Shown here piece by piece: positions 30,460 through 40,373 of a stretch of 64,000 nucleotides of DNA. Position 1 is the first letter of the stretch. Each line of letters begins with the position of its first letter. Position numbers and translations under genes: made by a program. The notes under the pieces are model-generated. The model saw only the letters and a list, made by a program, of their open reading frames with translations, did no database searches and was not told the origin of the DNA. The stretch is from Actinomycetota bacterium (GTDB lineage Bacteria; Actinomycetota; Acidimicrobiia; Acidimicrobiales; Aldehydirespiratoraceae): the NCBI GenBank assembly GCA_029979265.1, contig JAPOHW010000007.1, positions 87,798 to 151,797 of the forward strand, given 5' to 3'.

Positions 30460-31935
30460 CTACCCTCGGCCGAACAAGTCGGAGAGGTCCGGGGGTCCGT
30501 CTCCTTCGAGGCCGGGAAGCGTGAGGGCATCCTTCGGGATCTTCGCCGGACCACGTTCGGTCACGCGCCCACCCTGGGCCTTGCGGCGTCCACCCTTTTG
30601 CTTGCCCTTCTTGGCCTTGCCCTTCCGGTTCGACGAGTTCTGCTTCTTGCTGCCGAAGCCGGCGAACTGCTTCATCATCTTGCGCATCTGCCCGAACTGG
30701 TCCAGGAGCTGTTTGACGTCGGTGGGCTGCATGCCCGATCCGGTCGCAATGCGTGTTCGACGGCTGCCATCGATGATCTCGGGGTTGATCCGTTCCTCGG
30801 GGGTCATCGAACGGATGATCCCTTCGAGGCGGGCAATGTGCCGATCATCGATTTCGACGTCACGGGCTTCCTTCGGAAGACCCGGCATCATTCCCATCAG
30901 GTTCCCGATCGGACCCATTTTCTTGATCTGCTGCATCTGTTCGAGAAAGTCCTCGAGCGTGAAGGTGCCGTCCAACAGACGGGCGGCAGCCTCCTCGGCC
31001 TCCTCTTTCTCGAACGCTTCCTCCGCCTTCTCGATGAGCGTCTCGACGTCGCCCATGCCGAGAATGCGGCTGGCGAGCCGGTCAGGGTGGAACGTCTCGA
31101 ACTCGTCGAGTTTCTCACCGTTGGACGCGAAGGCGATCGGCTTCCCGACGACCTCCTTGACGGAGAGCGCAGCACCGCCGCGAGCATCGCCGTCGAGTTT
31201 GGTGATGATGACACCGTCGAGTTCGAGCGTCTCGTTGAAGGCGCGGGCTGTGTTGACCGCGTCCTGACCGGTCATCGCGTCGATGACGAGGAAGGTGTAG
31301 TCAGGGGTGACCGCATCGCTGATCCGATGGAGCTGATCCATCAGTTCTTCATCGATGGCGAGACGACCCGCCGTGTCGACGATCACGACATCGCGACCCG
31401 TGCGGGTCGCCTCGGCGATGGCTCGGCCCGCAACGTCCACCGGATCGGTCGGCTCGGAAAAGACCGGCACGCCCACTTGCGCGCCGAGGGTTCGCAGCTG
31501 TTCGACCGCAGCTGGGCGCTGCAGGTCGGCGCCCACGAGCAGCGGGTTGCGACCCTGCCGCCGGAACCACTGCGCAAGCTTGCCGGTCGTGGTGGTCTTT
31601 CCTGCACCCTGCAGGCCGGCCATGAGCACAACCGTCGGAGGCTTCGAGGCATAGGTGATCTTCATCGCCTCGCCGCCCAGGCTTGTGGTCAGCTCTTCGA
31701 GAACGATCTTCACGACCTGCTGAGCCGGATTGAGGGCCCTGCTCAGCTCTTCACCCACCGCCCGCTCGCGGATACGCCCCACCAGGTTCTTGGCAACGTC
31801 GAGGTTCACGTCGGCCTCGAGGAGGGCCAACCGAATCTCCCGCAAGACGTCGTCGACGTCATCCTCGGTGAGCTTTCCGCGCCCACGAATGCGACTGAAG
31901 ATCCCGTCGAAGCGATCGGAGAGTGTCTCGAACAT
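30460..31935 (-). CDS. ffh: signal recognition particle protein Ffh
   Basis: The 491-residue protein has the NG GTPase domains ([30 protein letters not shown]) and the Met-rich M domain with the SGM motif ([28 protein letters not shown]). It binds 4.5S RNA and signal peptides and docks to FtsY, whose gene lies 550 bases away. The tail is rich in Lys/Gly and ends DLSDLFGRG. It is divergent from a small membrane protein gene. Confidence 0.96.
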   Translation of the reverse strand: MFETLSDRFDGIFSRIRGRGKLTEDDVDDVLREIRLALLEADVNLDVAKNLVGRIRERAVGEELSRALNPAQQVVKIVLEELTTSLGGEAMKITYASKPPTVVLMAGLQGAGKTTTTGKLAQWFRRQGRNPLLVGADLQRPAAVEQLRTLGAQVGVPVFSEPTDPVDVAGRAIAEATRTGRDVVIVDTAGRLAIDEELMDQLHRISDAVTPDYTFLVIDAMTGQDAVNTARAFNETLELDGVIITKLDGDARGGAALSVKEVVGKPIAFASNGEKLDEFETFHPDRLASRILGMGDVETLIEKAEEAFEKEEAEEAAARLLDGTFTLEDFLEQMQQIKKMGPIGNLMGMMPGLPKEARDVEIDDRHIARLEGIIRSMTPEERINPEIIDGSRRTRIATGSGMQPTDVKQLLDQFGQMRKMMKQFAGFGSKKQNSSNRKGKAKKGKQKGGRRKAQGGRVTERGPAKIPKDALTLPGLEGDGPPDLSDLFGRG

Positions 31936-31984
31936 GGTTCGGTCAGGGTATCGGCCCGACCCTGCTCGAACCGCCCGGCGTGAC

Positions 31985-31990
31985 TAGCGT
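31985..31990 (+). promoter_or_regulatory. putative -10 box, leaderless membrane protein gene
   Basis: TAGCGT lies at -13 to -8 before the GTG at 31998, in the ffh divergent gap, with no Shine-Dalgarno sequence. Confidence 0.35.
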
Positions 31991-31997
31991 CGCGGCG

Positions 31998-32453
31998 GTG
32001 AACTTCACACTTCGTCAGTGGGCGGTCATCGTCGTGCTCGCCGCAGGTTTCATCGTCGCAGCAATCCTCGTCAGCTCGAGCGCAGAGCCCGTCGCCGACG
32101 AGGCCCTCGCCGACTTCGACAACATCGTCTGGTGCGAGGCGGCAAACGCAATCCGACAATGGTCGAGCATCCTCGATGGATCGGCCGACGGAGATTCCAT
32201 CGATGACGTCCGCAACTTGCGTCGAGCCCTCGCCGATGGCCGTGTCGTCGCTCCACTCGAACTGGGTTTCGAAATCGCCCGACTCCAGGACTTTGCGATG
32301 CTCGTCGAGCAGGGTGACGAGGTCGAAGGTGATCTGGTCGCCGGCCTCGACAGCGCGCAGAACAACGTCGACCGCGAGCGGGTTGCACAGGCGGTGGCGG
32401 CACTCGACGACGCACTGAGCGCGTGCGGTCTTGCCGGGATCTCGACCGGCTGA
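31998..32453 (+). CDS. membrane-anchored protein of unknown function
   Basis: The 151-residue protein has one N-terminal transmembrane helix (about residues 8-25) and an outer, mostly helical acidic domain. Two cysteines lie far apart (WCEAANAI and SACGLAG) and could pair. No family is recognised. The GTG at 31998 is chosen because it begins just before the helix and clears ffh. It converges on ftsY. Confidence 0.7.
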   Translation: MNFTLRQWAVIVVLAAGFIVAAILVSSSAEPVADEALADFDNIVWCEAANAIRQWSSILDGSADGDSIDDVRNLRRALADGRVVAPLELGFEIARLQDFAMLVEQGDEVEGDLVAGLDSAQNNVDRERVAQAVAALDDALSACGLAGISTG

Positions 32454-32486
32454 CCACGTCTGCAGCTCGGTCGGGTCGAGTCTGCG

Positions 32487-33620
32487 CTACTCGAAGAGGG
32501 CGCCGACGAACTCCGTTTCATCGAACTCGACGAGGTCGTTGATCCCCTCGCCGAGGCCGACGAGCTTGACCGGTACGCCGAGCTCGTCATGGATCGCCAC
32601 TACGATGCCACCCTTGGCCGAGCCGTCGAGCTTGGTGAGCACAACACCGGTCACGTCGACTGCCTCGGCGAACTGCTTAGCCTGGCTCAGACCGTTCTGG
32701 CCGGTGGTGGCATCGATGACCAGCAGCGTCTCGGTGACGGTACCCGCACCCTTCTCGGCGACGCGTCGAACCTTAGACAACTCCTCCATGAGATTCGTCT
32801 TGGTCTGCAACCGCCCGGCCGTGTCGGCGAGCACGATGTCGGCGTCACGCGCCGCAGCAGCCTCGACGGCGTCGAACACGACCGACGACGGATCGGCCCC
32901 ATCGGCGCCCCGGACGAGGTGCACCGCACAACGTTCGGCCCACATGGCGAGCTGCTCGGCCGCTGCGGCACGAAACGTGTCCCCGGCTGCCATCACGATC
33001 TTGCGGCCGCTGTCGGTTTCGCGCTTCGCAAGTTTGCCGATCGTGGTCGTCTTGCCGACACCGTTGACCCCGACGAAGAGCCAGACAGCCGGACCCTCGT
33101 CACCACCCGCCGCAACGACATCGGTGGACAGCGAGCGATCGAAACCGGCGAGCCGGTCGACCATCTCGGCCTGCACCAGCGCAGGGATGTCGGCCGCATC
33201 ATCGATGCCGTCGGCTTCGACCTTCGACTTCACCGCTTCCATGATCGATGTCGACGTTGCAACGCCGACGTCGGCTCGGATGAGGGCTTCTTCCAGGGCA
33301 TCCCAGGTGTTTCGATCGATCCCTCCGGAGAAGATGCTGCCGAAGAACCCTGTGAGCGACGCACGAGCGCCGGCGAGTCGTTCGCGAACGCTGGGTGGCG
33401 AAGGTTCGGCCGTGCCAGGCACATCGTCGACCTCGGCGGCTGAGGGAGGATCACCGACGTCATCGACCGTCTGCCCATCGATGACATCGGAGATGTCGAC
33501 GACGTTCGTCAGGTGGGGCGGGTCGACCGTGAGTCCTGCGTCGCGGTCGCGGCGCAGGACGATGAACGATGCTCCGACGATGACGAGAGCAGCAATGGCG
33601 ATGACGGTTGCGAACAACAT
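32487..33620 (-). CDS. ftsY: signal recognition particle receptor FtsY
   Basis: The 377-residue protein has an N-terminal transmembrane anchor, an acidic A region (to about residue 80), the N domain and a G domain with GVNGVGKTTTIGKLA, DTFRAAAAEQL, DTAGR, TKLDGSAKGG and GLGEGINDL. It receives SRP-ribosome complexes at the membrane. The true membrane-spanning start is typical of actinobacterial FtsY. The ATG at 33620 is preferred. Confidence 0.96.
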   Translation of the reverse strand: MLFATVIAIAALVIVGASFIVLRRDRDAGLTVDPPHLTNVVDISDVIDGQTVDDVGDPPSAAEVDDVPGTAEPSPPSVRERLAGARASLTGFFGSIFSGGIDRNTWDALEEALIRADVGVATSTSIMEAVKSKVEADGIDDAADIPALVQAEMVDRLAGFDRSLSTDVVAAGGDEGPAVWLFVGVNGVGKTTTIGKLAKRETDSGRKIVMAAGDTFRAAAAEQLAMWAERCAVHLVRGADGADPSSVVFDAVEAAAARDADIVLADTAGRLQTKTNLMEELSKVRRVAEKGAGTVTETLLVIDATTGQNGLSQAKQFAEAVDVTGVVLTKLDGSAKGGIVVAIHDELGVPVKLVGLGEGINDLVEFDETEFVGALFE

Positions 33621-33676
33621 GGCGGCGCAGCCTACCGGGGGACACAATTGCACCCCGAGGCGATGGTCGCCGGTGC

Positions 33677-35137
33677 TTAGTTGCTCCCCACCGTCACCTG
33701 CAGGGTGATCCGGCGGCCCTCCCGGAGGATGTCGATCTCGATTTCGTCGCCCGGTCGGAAGAACTTGAAGTCGGCTGCGAGTTGCTCCATCGTCGACACC
33801 ACCTCACCATCGACCTCGATGATCAGGTCACCGACCTCGAGACCTGCGACGTCAGCCGGTGATGCTTCGACGACCAGGCTGACCAGCGCGCCGAGCGTGC
33901 CGTCGGTCGGGGTGGCGCCGTTGATACCGAGAAAGCCGAGCTCGAGGGACTCACCGTTCACAATGCGCTGGGCGATGATCAGAATCGTGTCGGACGGGAC
34001 AGCGAACCCGACGCCCACATTTGCGGTGGTGACGCCATCAGTGCGGATCGAGGTGTTCATCCCGATGACGTGGCCGTCCTTGTTTGCAAGCGCCCCGCCG
34101 GAGTTGCCTGGATTGATCGGCGCATCGGTCTGAATCATCTCCACCGCCACCGGATTCGACGGATCGGAGCCACCGAACTGGTTGATGCGGTTGACGGCGG
34201 AGACGATGCCGGCGGTAACGGTCTGATCGAGGCCGAACGGACTGCCGATCGCCACCGCGAGTTGACCGACTTCGACCGTCTCCGTGGCTGCGAAGACCGC
34301 CTCGACGAGGTCGAGACCCTCGGGGTCGACCTGCACGACAGCAATGTCGCGAGCGGCATCGCCGCCGACGACCACGCCGCTGACTTGGACGCCGTCATCG
34401 AACAGCACCGACACCGTGTTGGCGTTTCCGACTACGTGGTCGTTGGTGACGATGTAACCGTTCTCTGCGTCCCAGATGATCCCGGATCCCTGTCCGACGC
34501 CTGTGTTGATCAGCACCACCGATGGCGAAAGCGCCCGCGCAACGGCGGTCACCGGTTCAACGCCGGGGTCATCGTCGATCACCGGAGGGGGTGCTGTGGT
34601 CGGAGTCAGATCACTGCCGGTCTCGTTGCCCACCGGTGAGGTGGTCACAGGATCGGCCTGTTCCATCACCGGGTCGTCGTCACCGATCTGCGTGCCGATG
34701 ACCACGCCTCCTCCGACGAGCAGCGCACTGACGGCCAGGCCCGCAGCAAAACCGACCACGGCGCGCCATCGACCACGGGATGGGGCGGGGGGAGCCGGTG
34801 CGCGATCGGTCGGGACCGTTGGGGTGACGGGTGGACCGCCCACCGCGCTGGGAGGGGGCGGAGGAATGACGCTTGCCGGACGAGGCGTGCCACTCGACAT
34901 CGGCGGTGTCATCCAGGGTGCGGTTGGCGGGGCCACGCCGGGTTCATCGACTCTGCTGCCGGGGGGTGGCGGAGGAGGCGGCACCGGCGCAGTCGAATAG
35001 GGGCCCGCCGGGCGGTCGGTCGTGGAAACCGTCGGGGGGAACGGTGTTCCAGTCACGAGCGACCGCTCGGCGGCGGGCCGCTCCGGCGAGGCGGGGGGTT
35101 CCTCGCCGGAAGAATTGTCGATCGGATATCGATCCAT
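33677..35137 (-). CDS. membrane-anchored HtrA/DegP-like serine protease with PDZ domain
   Basis: The 486-residue protein has a Pro-rich cytoplasmic region (1-120), one transmembrane helix (about 128-148), a trypsin-like domain with H234 (TNDHVVG), D264 (ARDIAVV) and S347 (GNSGGAL), and a C-terminal PDZ domain (about 395-480). It degrades or cuts misfolded exported proteins. It lies downstream of a sensor kinase and response regulator on the same strand, like mycobacterial MprAB-PepD, which suggests envelope-stress control. Confidence 0.92.
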   Translation of the reverse strand: MDRYPIDNSSGEEPPASPERPAAERSLVTGTPFPPTVSTTDRPAGPYSTAPVPPPPPPPGSRVDEPGVAPPTAPWMTPPMSSGTPRPASVIPPPPPSAVGGPPVTPTVPTDRAPAPPAPSRGRWRAVVGFAAGLAVSALLVGGGVVIGTQIGDDDPVMEQADPVTTSPVGNETGSDLTPTTAPPPVIDDDPGVEPVTAVARALSPSVVLINTGVGQGSGIIWDAENGYIVTNDHVVGNANTVSVLFDDGVQVSGVVVGGDAARDIAVVQVDPEGLDLVEAVFAATETVEVGQLAVAIGSPFGLDQTVTAGIVSAVNRINQFGGSDPSNPVAVEMIQTDAPINPGNSGGALANKDGHVIGMNTSIRTDGVTTANVGVGFAVPSDTILIIAQRIVNGESLELGFLGINGATPTDGTLGALVSLVVEASPADVAGLEVGDLIIEVDGEVVSTMEQLAADFKFFRPGDEIEIDILREGRRITLQVTVGSN

Positions 35138-35143
35138 GAGCGG

Positions 35144-35149
35144 AGCGTA
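35144..35149 (-). promoter_or_regulatory. putative -10 box, leaderless htrA-like gene
   Basis: TACGCT lies at -12 to -7 before the ATG at 35137 with no Shine-Dalgarno sequence, in the 125-base gap after the kinase gene. Confidence 0.4.
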
Positions 35150-35262
35150 GGGGCTAGGAGCGAAAGGGTTGGTAAGGCGCCGCGACGATCGCAACAGGGG
35201 GGTTACGAAACGACCGGGTTGTGCAGATGCGCACCCACGCCGAGGTATGCGCCGTGCACCGT

Positions 35263-36504
35263 TCAGCCCGGCAGGGGTGCATTGATGCTGCGAGGGAACC
35301 AGAGCACGAAGGTCGAGCCGCGACCGATGTCGGACGCAAGGTCGACGCGACCACCGTGCGACTCGACGATCTGGCGCACGATGGTGAGTCCAAGGCCGGA
35401 GCGCCCTTCCTGACGAGCCTCGCTGCGATCGCCTTTCCAGAACCTTTGAAAGATTCGCAGGTGGTTCTCGGGAGCGATACCGGGGCCTTCGTCGGCGACG
35501 GAGATGAAGTTCCAGTCGTCGAATCGATCAGCCGAGACGGTGATCGTCGATCCACTCGGCGCAAGTCGCACTGCGTTCGCCAGCAGGTTGGCCACTGCGC
35601 GCCGCACTGCGGAATTGTCGCCACAGACTGGGAGTGTCTCGGAGGGCAGTTGAATCGCAAGCCGGAGGTCTGCTGCGTCGGCCGGCGCCGAGAACTCCTC
35701 GGTGAGGTCGTGGGCGAGTTCGACCAGATCGAAGTCCTCCTGTCGCATGGTGCGGGTCCCGTGCCGGGCATAGACGAGGAGATCGTCAACGAGCCGAGAC
35801 ATACGCTCGGCCGAGCGCCCGACGACCTCGCCCACCGCCCGGAGTTCCTCCTCGTCGGCGTTTGCGTCGGACATGACGACGTCGAGGTTGGTGCGGATCA
35901 CCGCGAGCGGATTGCGAAGCTCATGGCTTGCCTCTTGGATGAATTCGCGTTGGTTCTCGAATGCGTGATCGAGTCGACCAAGCATGTCGTCGAAGGTGTC
36001 GGCGAGCTGTTTGAGCTCGTCGTCGGGGCCTTCGAGTTCGATACGGCGCGACAGGTCGGTGCCGGAGATCTCCCGAGCGACCGACGTGATTCGCCCCACC
36101 GGTCTGAGTACGAGACCGGCAACGAACCAACCGACACCGAGGCTGCCGATGAACAACAGGCCCAGCGCCCCGAAGGCGTACTTGCGAAGCTGATTGAGTG
36201 CCTGTTGGTTGACCTCTCTCTCGAACACCGCGAGCTGGTCGACGACCTCGACTTCGACGGGCACACCGATGATCGGACCGTCTTCTTGGGGCTGAAAGAG
36301 CCGAACCATCTCCTCGGTCCGGCTGACGTCTTGGTCGCGCAACTCTTGGGCAAGGCCGGCGTAGATACCGCCGACGACCACCGTGGCAAGGCCGAAGAGC
36401 AGGACCGAGTAGAGGACCATGAGTCGAAAGCGGATCGATCCGGCCCAGCCGGGAAGCCGTTCCGCAGCACGGACGGCGGCCGATGGCGGCGGCCCGTCAG
36501 TCAC
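35263..36504 (-). CDS. sensor histidine kinase
   Basis: The 413-residue kinase has transmembrane helices near 27-50 and 109-133 around a short extracytoplasmic domain, a HAMP domain (to about 178), a HisKA box with H194 (EASHELRNPL) and an ATPase domain with NLLANAV, DEGPGIAP and GLGLTIV. It would phosphorylate the adjacent regulator. The GTG at 36504 overlaps the regulator's end by eight bases. The HtrA-like protease follows. The signal is unknown; envelope stress is an inference. Confidence 0.92.
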   Translation of the reverse strand: MTDGPPPSAAVRAAERLPGWAGSIRFRLMVLYSVLLFGLATVVVGGIYAGLAQELRDQDVSRTEEMVRLFQPQEDGPIIGVPVEVEVVDQLAVFEREVNQQALNQLRKYAFGALGLLFIGSLGVGWFVAGLVLRPVGRITSVAREISGTDLSRRIELEGPDDELKQLADTFDDMLGRLDHAFENQREFIQEASHELRNPLAVIRTNLDVVMSDANADEEELRAVGEVVGRSAERMSRLVDDLLVYARHGTRTMRQEDFDLVELAHDLTEEFSAPADAADLRLAIQLPSETLPVCGDNSAVRRAVANLLANAVRLAPSGSTITVSADRFDDWNFISVADEGPGIAPENHLRIFQRFWKGDRSEARQEGRSGLGLTIVRQIVESHGGRVDLASDIGRGSTFVLWFPRSINAPLPG

Positions 36505-37198
36505 GGTCGTCGGTGCCGAACGCAAGCAGGCGGTAACCCGATCCGATGACGGTTTCGATCGCCTGCTCCTCGTCGTCGTTGGAAAGCTTGCGGCGAAGGG
36601 TTCCAACGGTCACTCGCACGGTGTTGGTGAACGGATCGGCATGTTCGTCCCACACATGTTCGAGCAGGTGTTCCTGACTGAGCACCTCGTCGACGTGGGC
36701 CATGAAATAGCGAAGAAGGGCAAACTCCTTCGCAGTGAGTTCGAGCTCGCGATCCCCGCGACGAGCCCGTTTCTTGGCGTCGTCCAGTTCGATGTCGCCG
36801 ACGGTGAGCACCGAGGTCGACCGACCGGCCTCCCGACGCAACAGCGAACGGACGCGGGCGGTGAGTTCACCGAACGCGAACGGCTTGACCAGATAATCGT
36901 CGGCGCCGTGGTCGAGGCCTTCGATTCGCTCGTCGATCGAGTCGCGGGCGGTGAGCATGAGGATGCGCGGGGGGTCGCCCTCCTCGGGCGGATCGGCCCG
37001 CAGTCGTCGGCAGACTTCGAGGCCATCGATGCCCGGCATGGTGAGGTCCAGGCAGACGAGGTCATAGGGAGTCATGTCGGCCTTCGCGAGTGCCTCCTCA
37101 CCTCCGTGAGCGAGATCGACTGCGTAGCCCTCACGACGCAAGCCCCGAGCGACCGCCTCGGCCAATTCGACCTCGTCGTCGACCACGAGAATCCGCAT
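36497..37198 (-). CDS. OmpR/PhoB-family response regulator
   Basis: The 233-residue regulator has a receiver domain with acidic pocket DDE (7-9), phosphoacceptor D51, the T of LTARD and K of LVKPF, then a winged-helix DNA-binding domain (ELTAKEFALLRYF, NTVRVTVGTLRRKL, GSGYRL). It pairs with the overlapping kinase. A 14-bp palindrome lies 30 bases upstream and could be its own binding site. Confidence 0.93.
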   Translation of the reverse strand: MRILVVDDEVELAEAVARGLRREGYAVDLAHGGEEALAKADMTPYDLVCLDLTMPGIDGLEVCRRLRADPPEEGDPPRILMLTARDSIDERIEGLDHGADDYLVKPFAFGELTARVRSLLRREAGRSTSVLTVGDIELDDAKKRARRGDRELELTAKEFALLRYFMAHVDEVLSQEHLLEHVWDEHADPFTNTVRVTVGTLRRKLSNDDEEQAIETVIGSGYRLLAFGTDDRD

Positions 37199-37205
37199 GG
37201 TGCGG

Positions 37206-37211
37206 AACCTA
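37206..37211 (-). promoter_or_regulatory. putative -10 box, leaderless response-regulator gene
   Basis: TAGGTT lies at -13 to -8 before the ATG at 37198. No Shine-Dalgarno sequence is present. Confidence 0.35.
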
Positions 37212-37227
37212 GCCGGGAGAGCGCTCA

Positions 37228-37241
37228 CCGAACGCGTTCGG
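37228..37241. promoter_or_regulatory. 14-bp perfect palindrome between regulator and moxR
   Basis: CCGAACGCGTTCGG is self-complementary and lies in the divergent gap, near the -35 position of the response-regulator promoter. It is a candidate operator for one or both genes. Confidence 0.45.
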
Positions 37242-37332
37242 CTGCGCGTATGGTTCGGCCCATCGACGTCCACGGGCTCAGAACAACAGTTCGCGCCGAA
37301 AGCTCGTATCAAGCCCCGAATCGGAGTCCGCC

Positions 37333-38376
37333 ATGAAAGACGATGCCGATCTGCCATCTCTCGAGCGGGCACTGGTCGAACTTCGCCGCGTGATCGTCGG
37401 ACAGGAACGACTCGTCGAACGCCTCCTGGTCGCCCTCGTGGCCGGTGGGCACTGCCTCCTCGAAGGCCCACCCGGTCTGGCCAAGACGCTGTCGGTCCGA
37501 ACGCTCGCTGCAACCACCGGAGGCACGTTCAGTCGGGTGCAGTTCACGCCCGACCTTCTTCCCGCCGACATCGTCGGTACCCGCATCTATCGCGCTGCTT
37601 CGGAGGTGTTCGACGTTTCACTCGGCCCGGTCTTCGCCAACTTCGTACTGGCGGACGAGATCAACCGTGCGCCTGCGAAAGTGCAGTCGGCGCTGTTGGA
37701 GGTGATGGGTGAGGGGCAGGTCACCATCGGCGGTGAGACGTTCGACGCACCGACGCCGTTCCTGGTGCTCGCCACCCAGAATCCGATCGAGTCCGAGGGC
37801 GTGTACAGCCTCCCCGAGGCCCAACGCGATCGCTTCTTGATGAAGGTGCTCGTCGACTACCCCTCCGGCGCCGAGGAGATCGAGATCATCCGCCGCATGG
37901 GCTCGGTGCCTCCAACGGTCGAACAGGTCCTGGAAATCGACGATGTCGTCGCCTGGCAGGCGCGGGCACTCGACATGATCGTCGATCAGGGTGTCCTCGA
38001 ATACGCCGTCAACCTCGTGCTCGCCACCCGCACACCGGCGGCCTACGGCCTCGACGATCTCACGCCGATGATCGACTTCGGCGCCAGCCCTCGTGCGTCA
38101 CTCGGACTCGTGTCGGCCGGGCGCGCCATGGCACTGCTGCGCGGTCGCGACTATGTCGTACCCCAAGACGTCTTCGACATCGCACCCGATGTGCTGCGCC
38201 ACCGGATCGTGCCGTCGTACGAAGCGTTGGCCACCGAGACGGGGGTCGAGCAGATCCTCGTCCGGATCCTGTCCACCGTGCCTGCACCGATCATTTCACC
38301 GTCGACCCAGGACCCGGGCCGTATCGAGGATGCGGCGTGGATTCCGGCCAGCCCCACTCCGGCACCCGACTCGTGA
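37333..38376 (+). CDS. MoxR-family AAA+ ATPase
   Basis: The 347-residue protein has Walker A GPPGLAKT at 45-52, Walker B VLADEINRAP at 106-113, sensor LATQNPIE and the MoxR segment GVYSLPEAQRDRFLMK. It acts as a chaperone with VWA-domain partners. GGAG lies upstream of the ATG. The stop overlaps the next start (TGATGA), so the MoxR, DUF58 and VWA genes form one operon. Confidence 0.94.
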   Translation: MKDDADLPSLERALVELRRVIVGQERLVERLLVALVAGGHCLLEGPPGLAKTLSVRTLAATTGGTFSRVQFTPDLLPADIVGTRIYRAASEVFDVSLGPVFANFVLADEINRAPAKVQSALLEVMGEGQVTIGGETFDAPTPFLVLATQNPIESEGVYSLPEAQRDRFLMKVLVDYPSGAEEIEIIRRMGSVPPTVEQVLEIDDVVAWQARALDMIVDQGVLEYAVNLVLATRTPAAYGLDDLTPMIDFGASPRASLGLVSAGRAMALLRGRDYVVPQDVFDIAPDVLRHRIVPSYEALATETGVEQILVRILSTVPAPIISPSTQDPGRIEDAAWIPASPTPAPDS

Positions 38377-39305
38377 TGACGGCACGGGCATCGACAGCCA
38401 GCGCTCACACCCGCGAGGTTCTGCGGCGACTCGAACTCGATGTCGAGCGCCGCCTCGACGGCCTGTTGCAGGGCGACTACCGGGGCCTCGTGTCCGGTCT
38501 TGGTAGCGAGCCAGGTGAGACCCGTGCGTACCGTCCGGGTGACGACGTGCGCCGCATGGACTGGAACGTCACCGCCCGCTTGGGCGAGCCCCATGTTCGA
38601 GAAACGATTGCAGATCGCGAGCTCGAGACCTCCGTCCTCGTCGACCTCTCCCCCAGCCTCGACTTCGGGACTGCCATGGTTCGGAAGGTCGACCTTGCGA
38701 TGGCGGTCGTGGCAGCAACCGGAATCCTCACCGAACGAGCCGGAAACCGCCTCGGCGCAATCATCGCCACCGCCGACGGGATTCACGAGCTCGGCGCTCG
38801 CAGCGGACGGCGTCACCTGATGGCCCTGCTCCACCGAATTGCTGCGCACGACCCTGCGTCGATCGTTGCCCGTCCCCACCAGCCCCTCTTCGGCGAGGCG
38901 CTGCATCGTCTTGCCGGGCCAGGCCATCGCACCGGCCTTGCGGTCGTGATCTCCGACCTGCTCCGCCCCCACTGGGATGGCCCGCTTCGCACTGTGACCC
39001 AACGCCACGACACCTTGGTCGTCGAAGTGGTGGACCCGCGCGAACTCACCCTTCCCAACGTGGGCATCATTGAACTTCAGGATCGACAACGCGGCGCGAT
39101 CACCGAAGTCGACACCCGAAGCGCCCGGGTTCGGGCCCGCTATGAAGCAGCGGGTCGCGAACGGCTGGCCGACCATGCCCAGCGGGTCCGTCGGGCCGGA
39201 GCCGACCATCTCGTGTTGCGAACCGATCGGGACTGGGTGATCGATCTGGCCCGTTTCGTCGATCGACGTCGACGACGACGCCAACCGGGTCGACCGAGAC
39301 GATGA
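38376..39305 (+). CDS. DUF58 domain protein
   Basis: The 309-residue soluble protein has the DUF58 core GLVSGLGSEPGETRAYRPGDDVRRMDWNVTARLGEPHVRE, with the RxYxxGDDxRxIDW-type motif, and a VWA-like region with DLSPSLDFG. DUF58 proteins sit beside MoxR and VWA genes and are thought to help assemble exported or membrane complexes. It overlaps the VWA gene by four bases. Confidence 0.9.
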   Translation: MTARASTASAHTREVLRRLELDVERRLDGLLQGDYRGLVSGLGSEPGETRAYRPGDDVRRMDWNVTARLGEPHVRETIADRELETSVLVDLSPSLDFGTAMVRKVDLAMAVVAATGILTERAGNRLGAIIATADGIHELGARSGRRHLMALLHRIAAHDPASIVARPHQPLFGEALHRLAGPGHRTGLAVVISDLLRPHWDGPLRTVTQRHDTLVVEVVDPRELTLPNVGIIELQDRQRGAITEVDTRSARVRARYEAAGRERLADHAQRVRRAGADHLVLRTDRDWVIDLARFVDRRRRRRQPGRPRR

Positions 39306-40276
39306 TCGCCCGACCGCTCGTCTTGCTGCTGCTGGTGGTCGTCGTCGGCCTCATTGCCGCCTACGCCCTCGTGCAGCAGCGGCGTGGTCGGTTTGCCCTG
39401 CAGTTCAGCGATGCGTCGCTGTTCGACTCGGTTGCGCCCCGCCGGCCGGGCTGGCGACGTCATGTGGTTGCAGCATGCTTTCTCACCGTCGTCACACTGC
39501 TCGTGGTTTCGGTCGCCGGACCGGTTCGCTCACGCGACGTGCTGCGCGAACGGGCCATCGTGATTCTGACGGTCGACACGTCGCTGTCGATGGGCGCCGT
39601 CGACGTCGATCCCACCCGCATCGGTGCGGCACAGGAAGCGGCCCGCCAATTCCTCGAGGGAGCCCCGGCCGGGGTCGACGTCGGTCTGGTGTCGTTCCAC
39701 GAAGCACCGATCGTCGAGGTCCCGCCGACCCCCGATCGGCTGACCGTTGTCGATGCGATCGATGCGCTCGAACTCGGGCCGTACACCAATACCGGTGATG
39801 CCATTTCGGTCTCCATCAGCACGCTCGAGCGAACGATCGAACAACTTCAGGTCAGCGACGAATCGGCGCCGCCTGCCGTCGTCGTGCTGCTCTCCGACGG
39901 CGAACCGACGATCGGGCGACCCATCGAGGACGCAATCGCCGAGGCGAAGCAGGCCGGCATCCCTGTCTCGACCGTTTCGCTGGGCACGCCGACGGGTCAA
40001 GTCACCATCGAGGATCCCGACCGCCCCGGCACGTTCTTCGATGTCGAGGTTCCGGTGAACGAGACCACGCTGCGAACCGTCGCGGAGGCGACGGGCGGCA
40101 GCTTTTTCGCGACCGCATCGGCCGAGGAACTCGCTGCGGTCTACCGCGACATCGGGACCGCGGTCGGCTTCGAAACCGTCGACGAGGACATCAGCGTGTG
40201 GTTCACCACAGCTGCGCTGGTGCTCGCCATCGTGACCGGCGTGCTCAGCCTGCGATGGTTCCAACGGCTTCCGTGA
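39302..40276 (+). CDS. membrane-anchored VWA-domain protein
   Basis: The 324-residue protein has transmembrane helices near 4-23, 55-73 and 300-318. Between them is a von Willebrand A domain with the MIDAS motif DTSLS (92-96), then TGDAI and LLSDGEPT. The BatA-like layout fits a MoxR-DUF58-VWA complex facing outward. BatB/BatC-type partners are not present. The target is unknown. Confidence 0.9.
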   Translation: MIARPLVLLLLVVVVGLIAAYALVQQRRGRFALQFSDASLFDSVAPRRPGWRRHVVAACFLTVVTLLVVSVAGPVRSRDVLRERAIVILTVDTSLSMGAVDVDPTRIGAAQEAARQFLEGAPAGVDVGLVSFHEAPIVEVPPTPDRLTVVDAIDALELGPYTNTGDAISVSISTLERTIEQLQVSDESAPPAVVVLLSDGEPTIGRPIEDAIAEAKQAGIPVSTVSLGTPTGQVTIEDPDRPGTFFDVEVPVNETTLRTVAEATGGSFFATASAEELAAVYRDIGTAVGFETVDEDISVWFTTAALVLAIVTGVLSLRWFQRLP

Positions 40277-40373
40277 CGCTCACCCGCAGTGTTGGAGACC
40301 CATGCGCGTCTCGGTCCCACATCGGCCGAGGGTGCGTCGGTCGGTGTCGTCGGCCGAACATGCGCTGCTCGCA

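Noticed and set aside
40322..40357. Two TCGGCCGA palindromes between the convergent VWA and thiolase-fold genes
   Set aside because: They could pair as an 8-bp stem, but the loop is 20 bases and no U-run follows. The motif is expected by chance at high GC, so it was not called a terminator.
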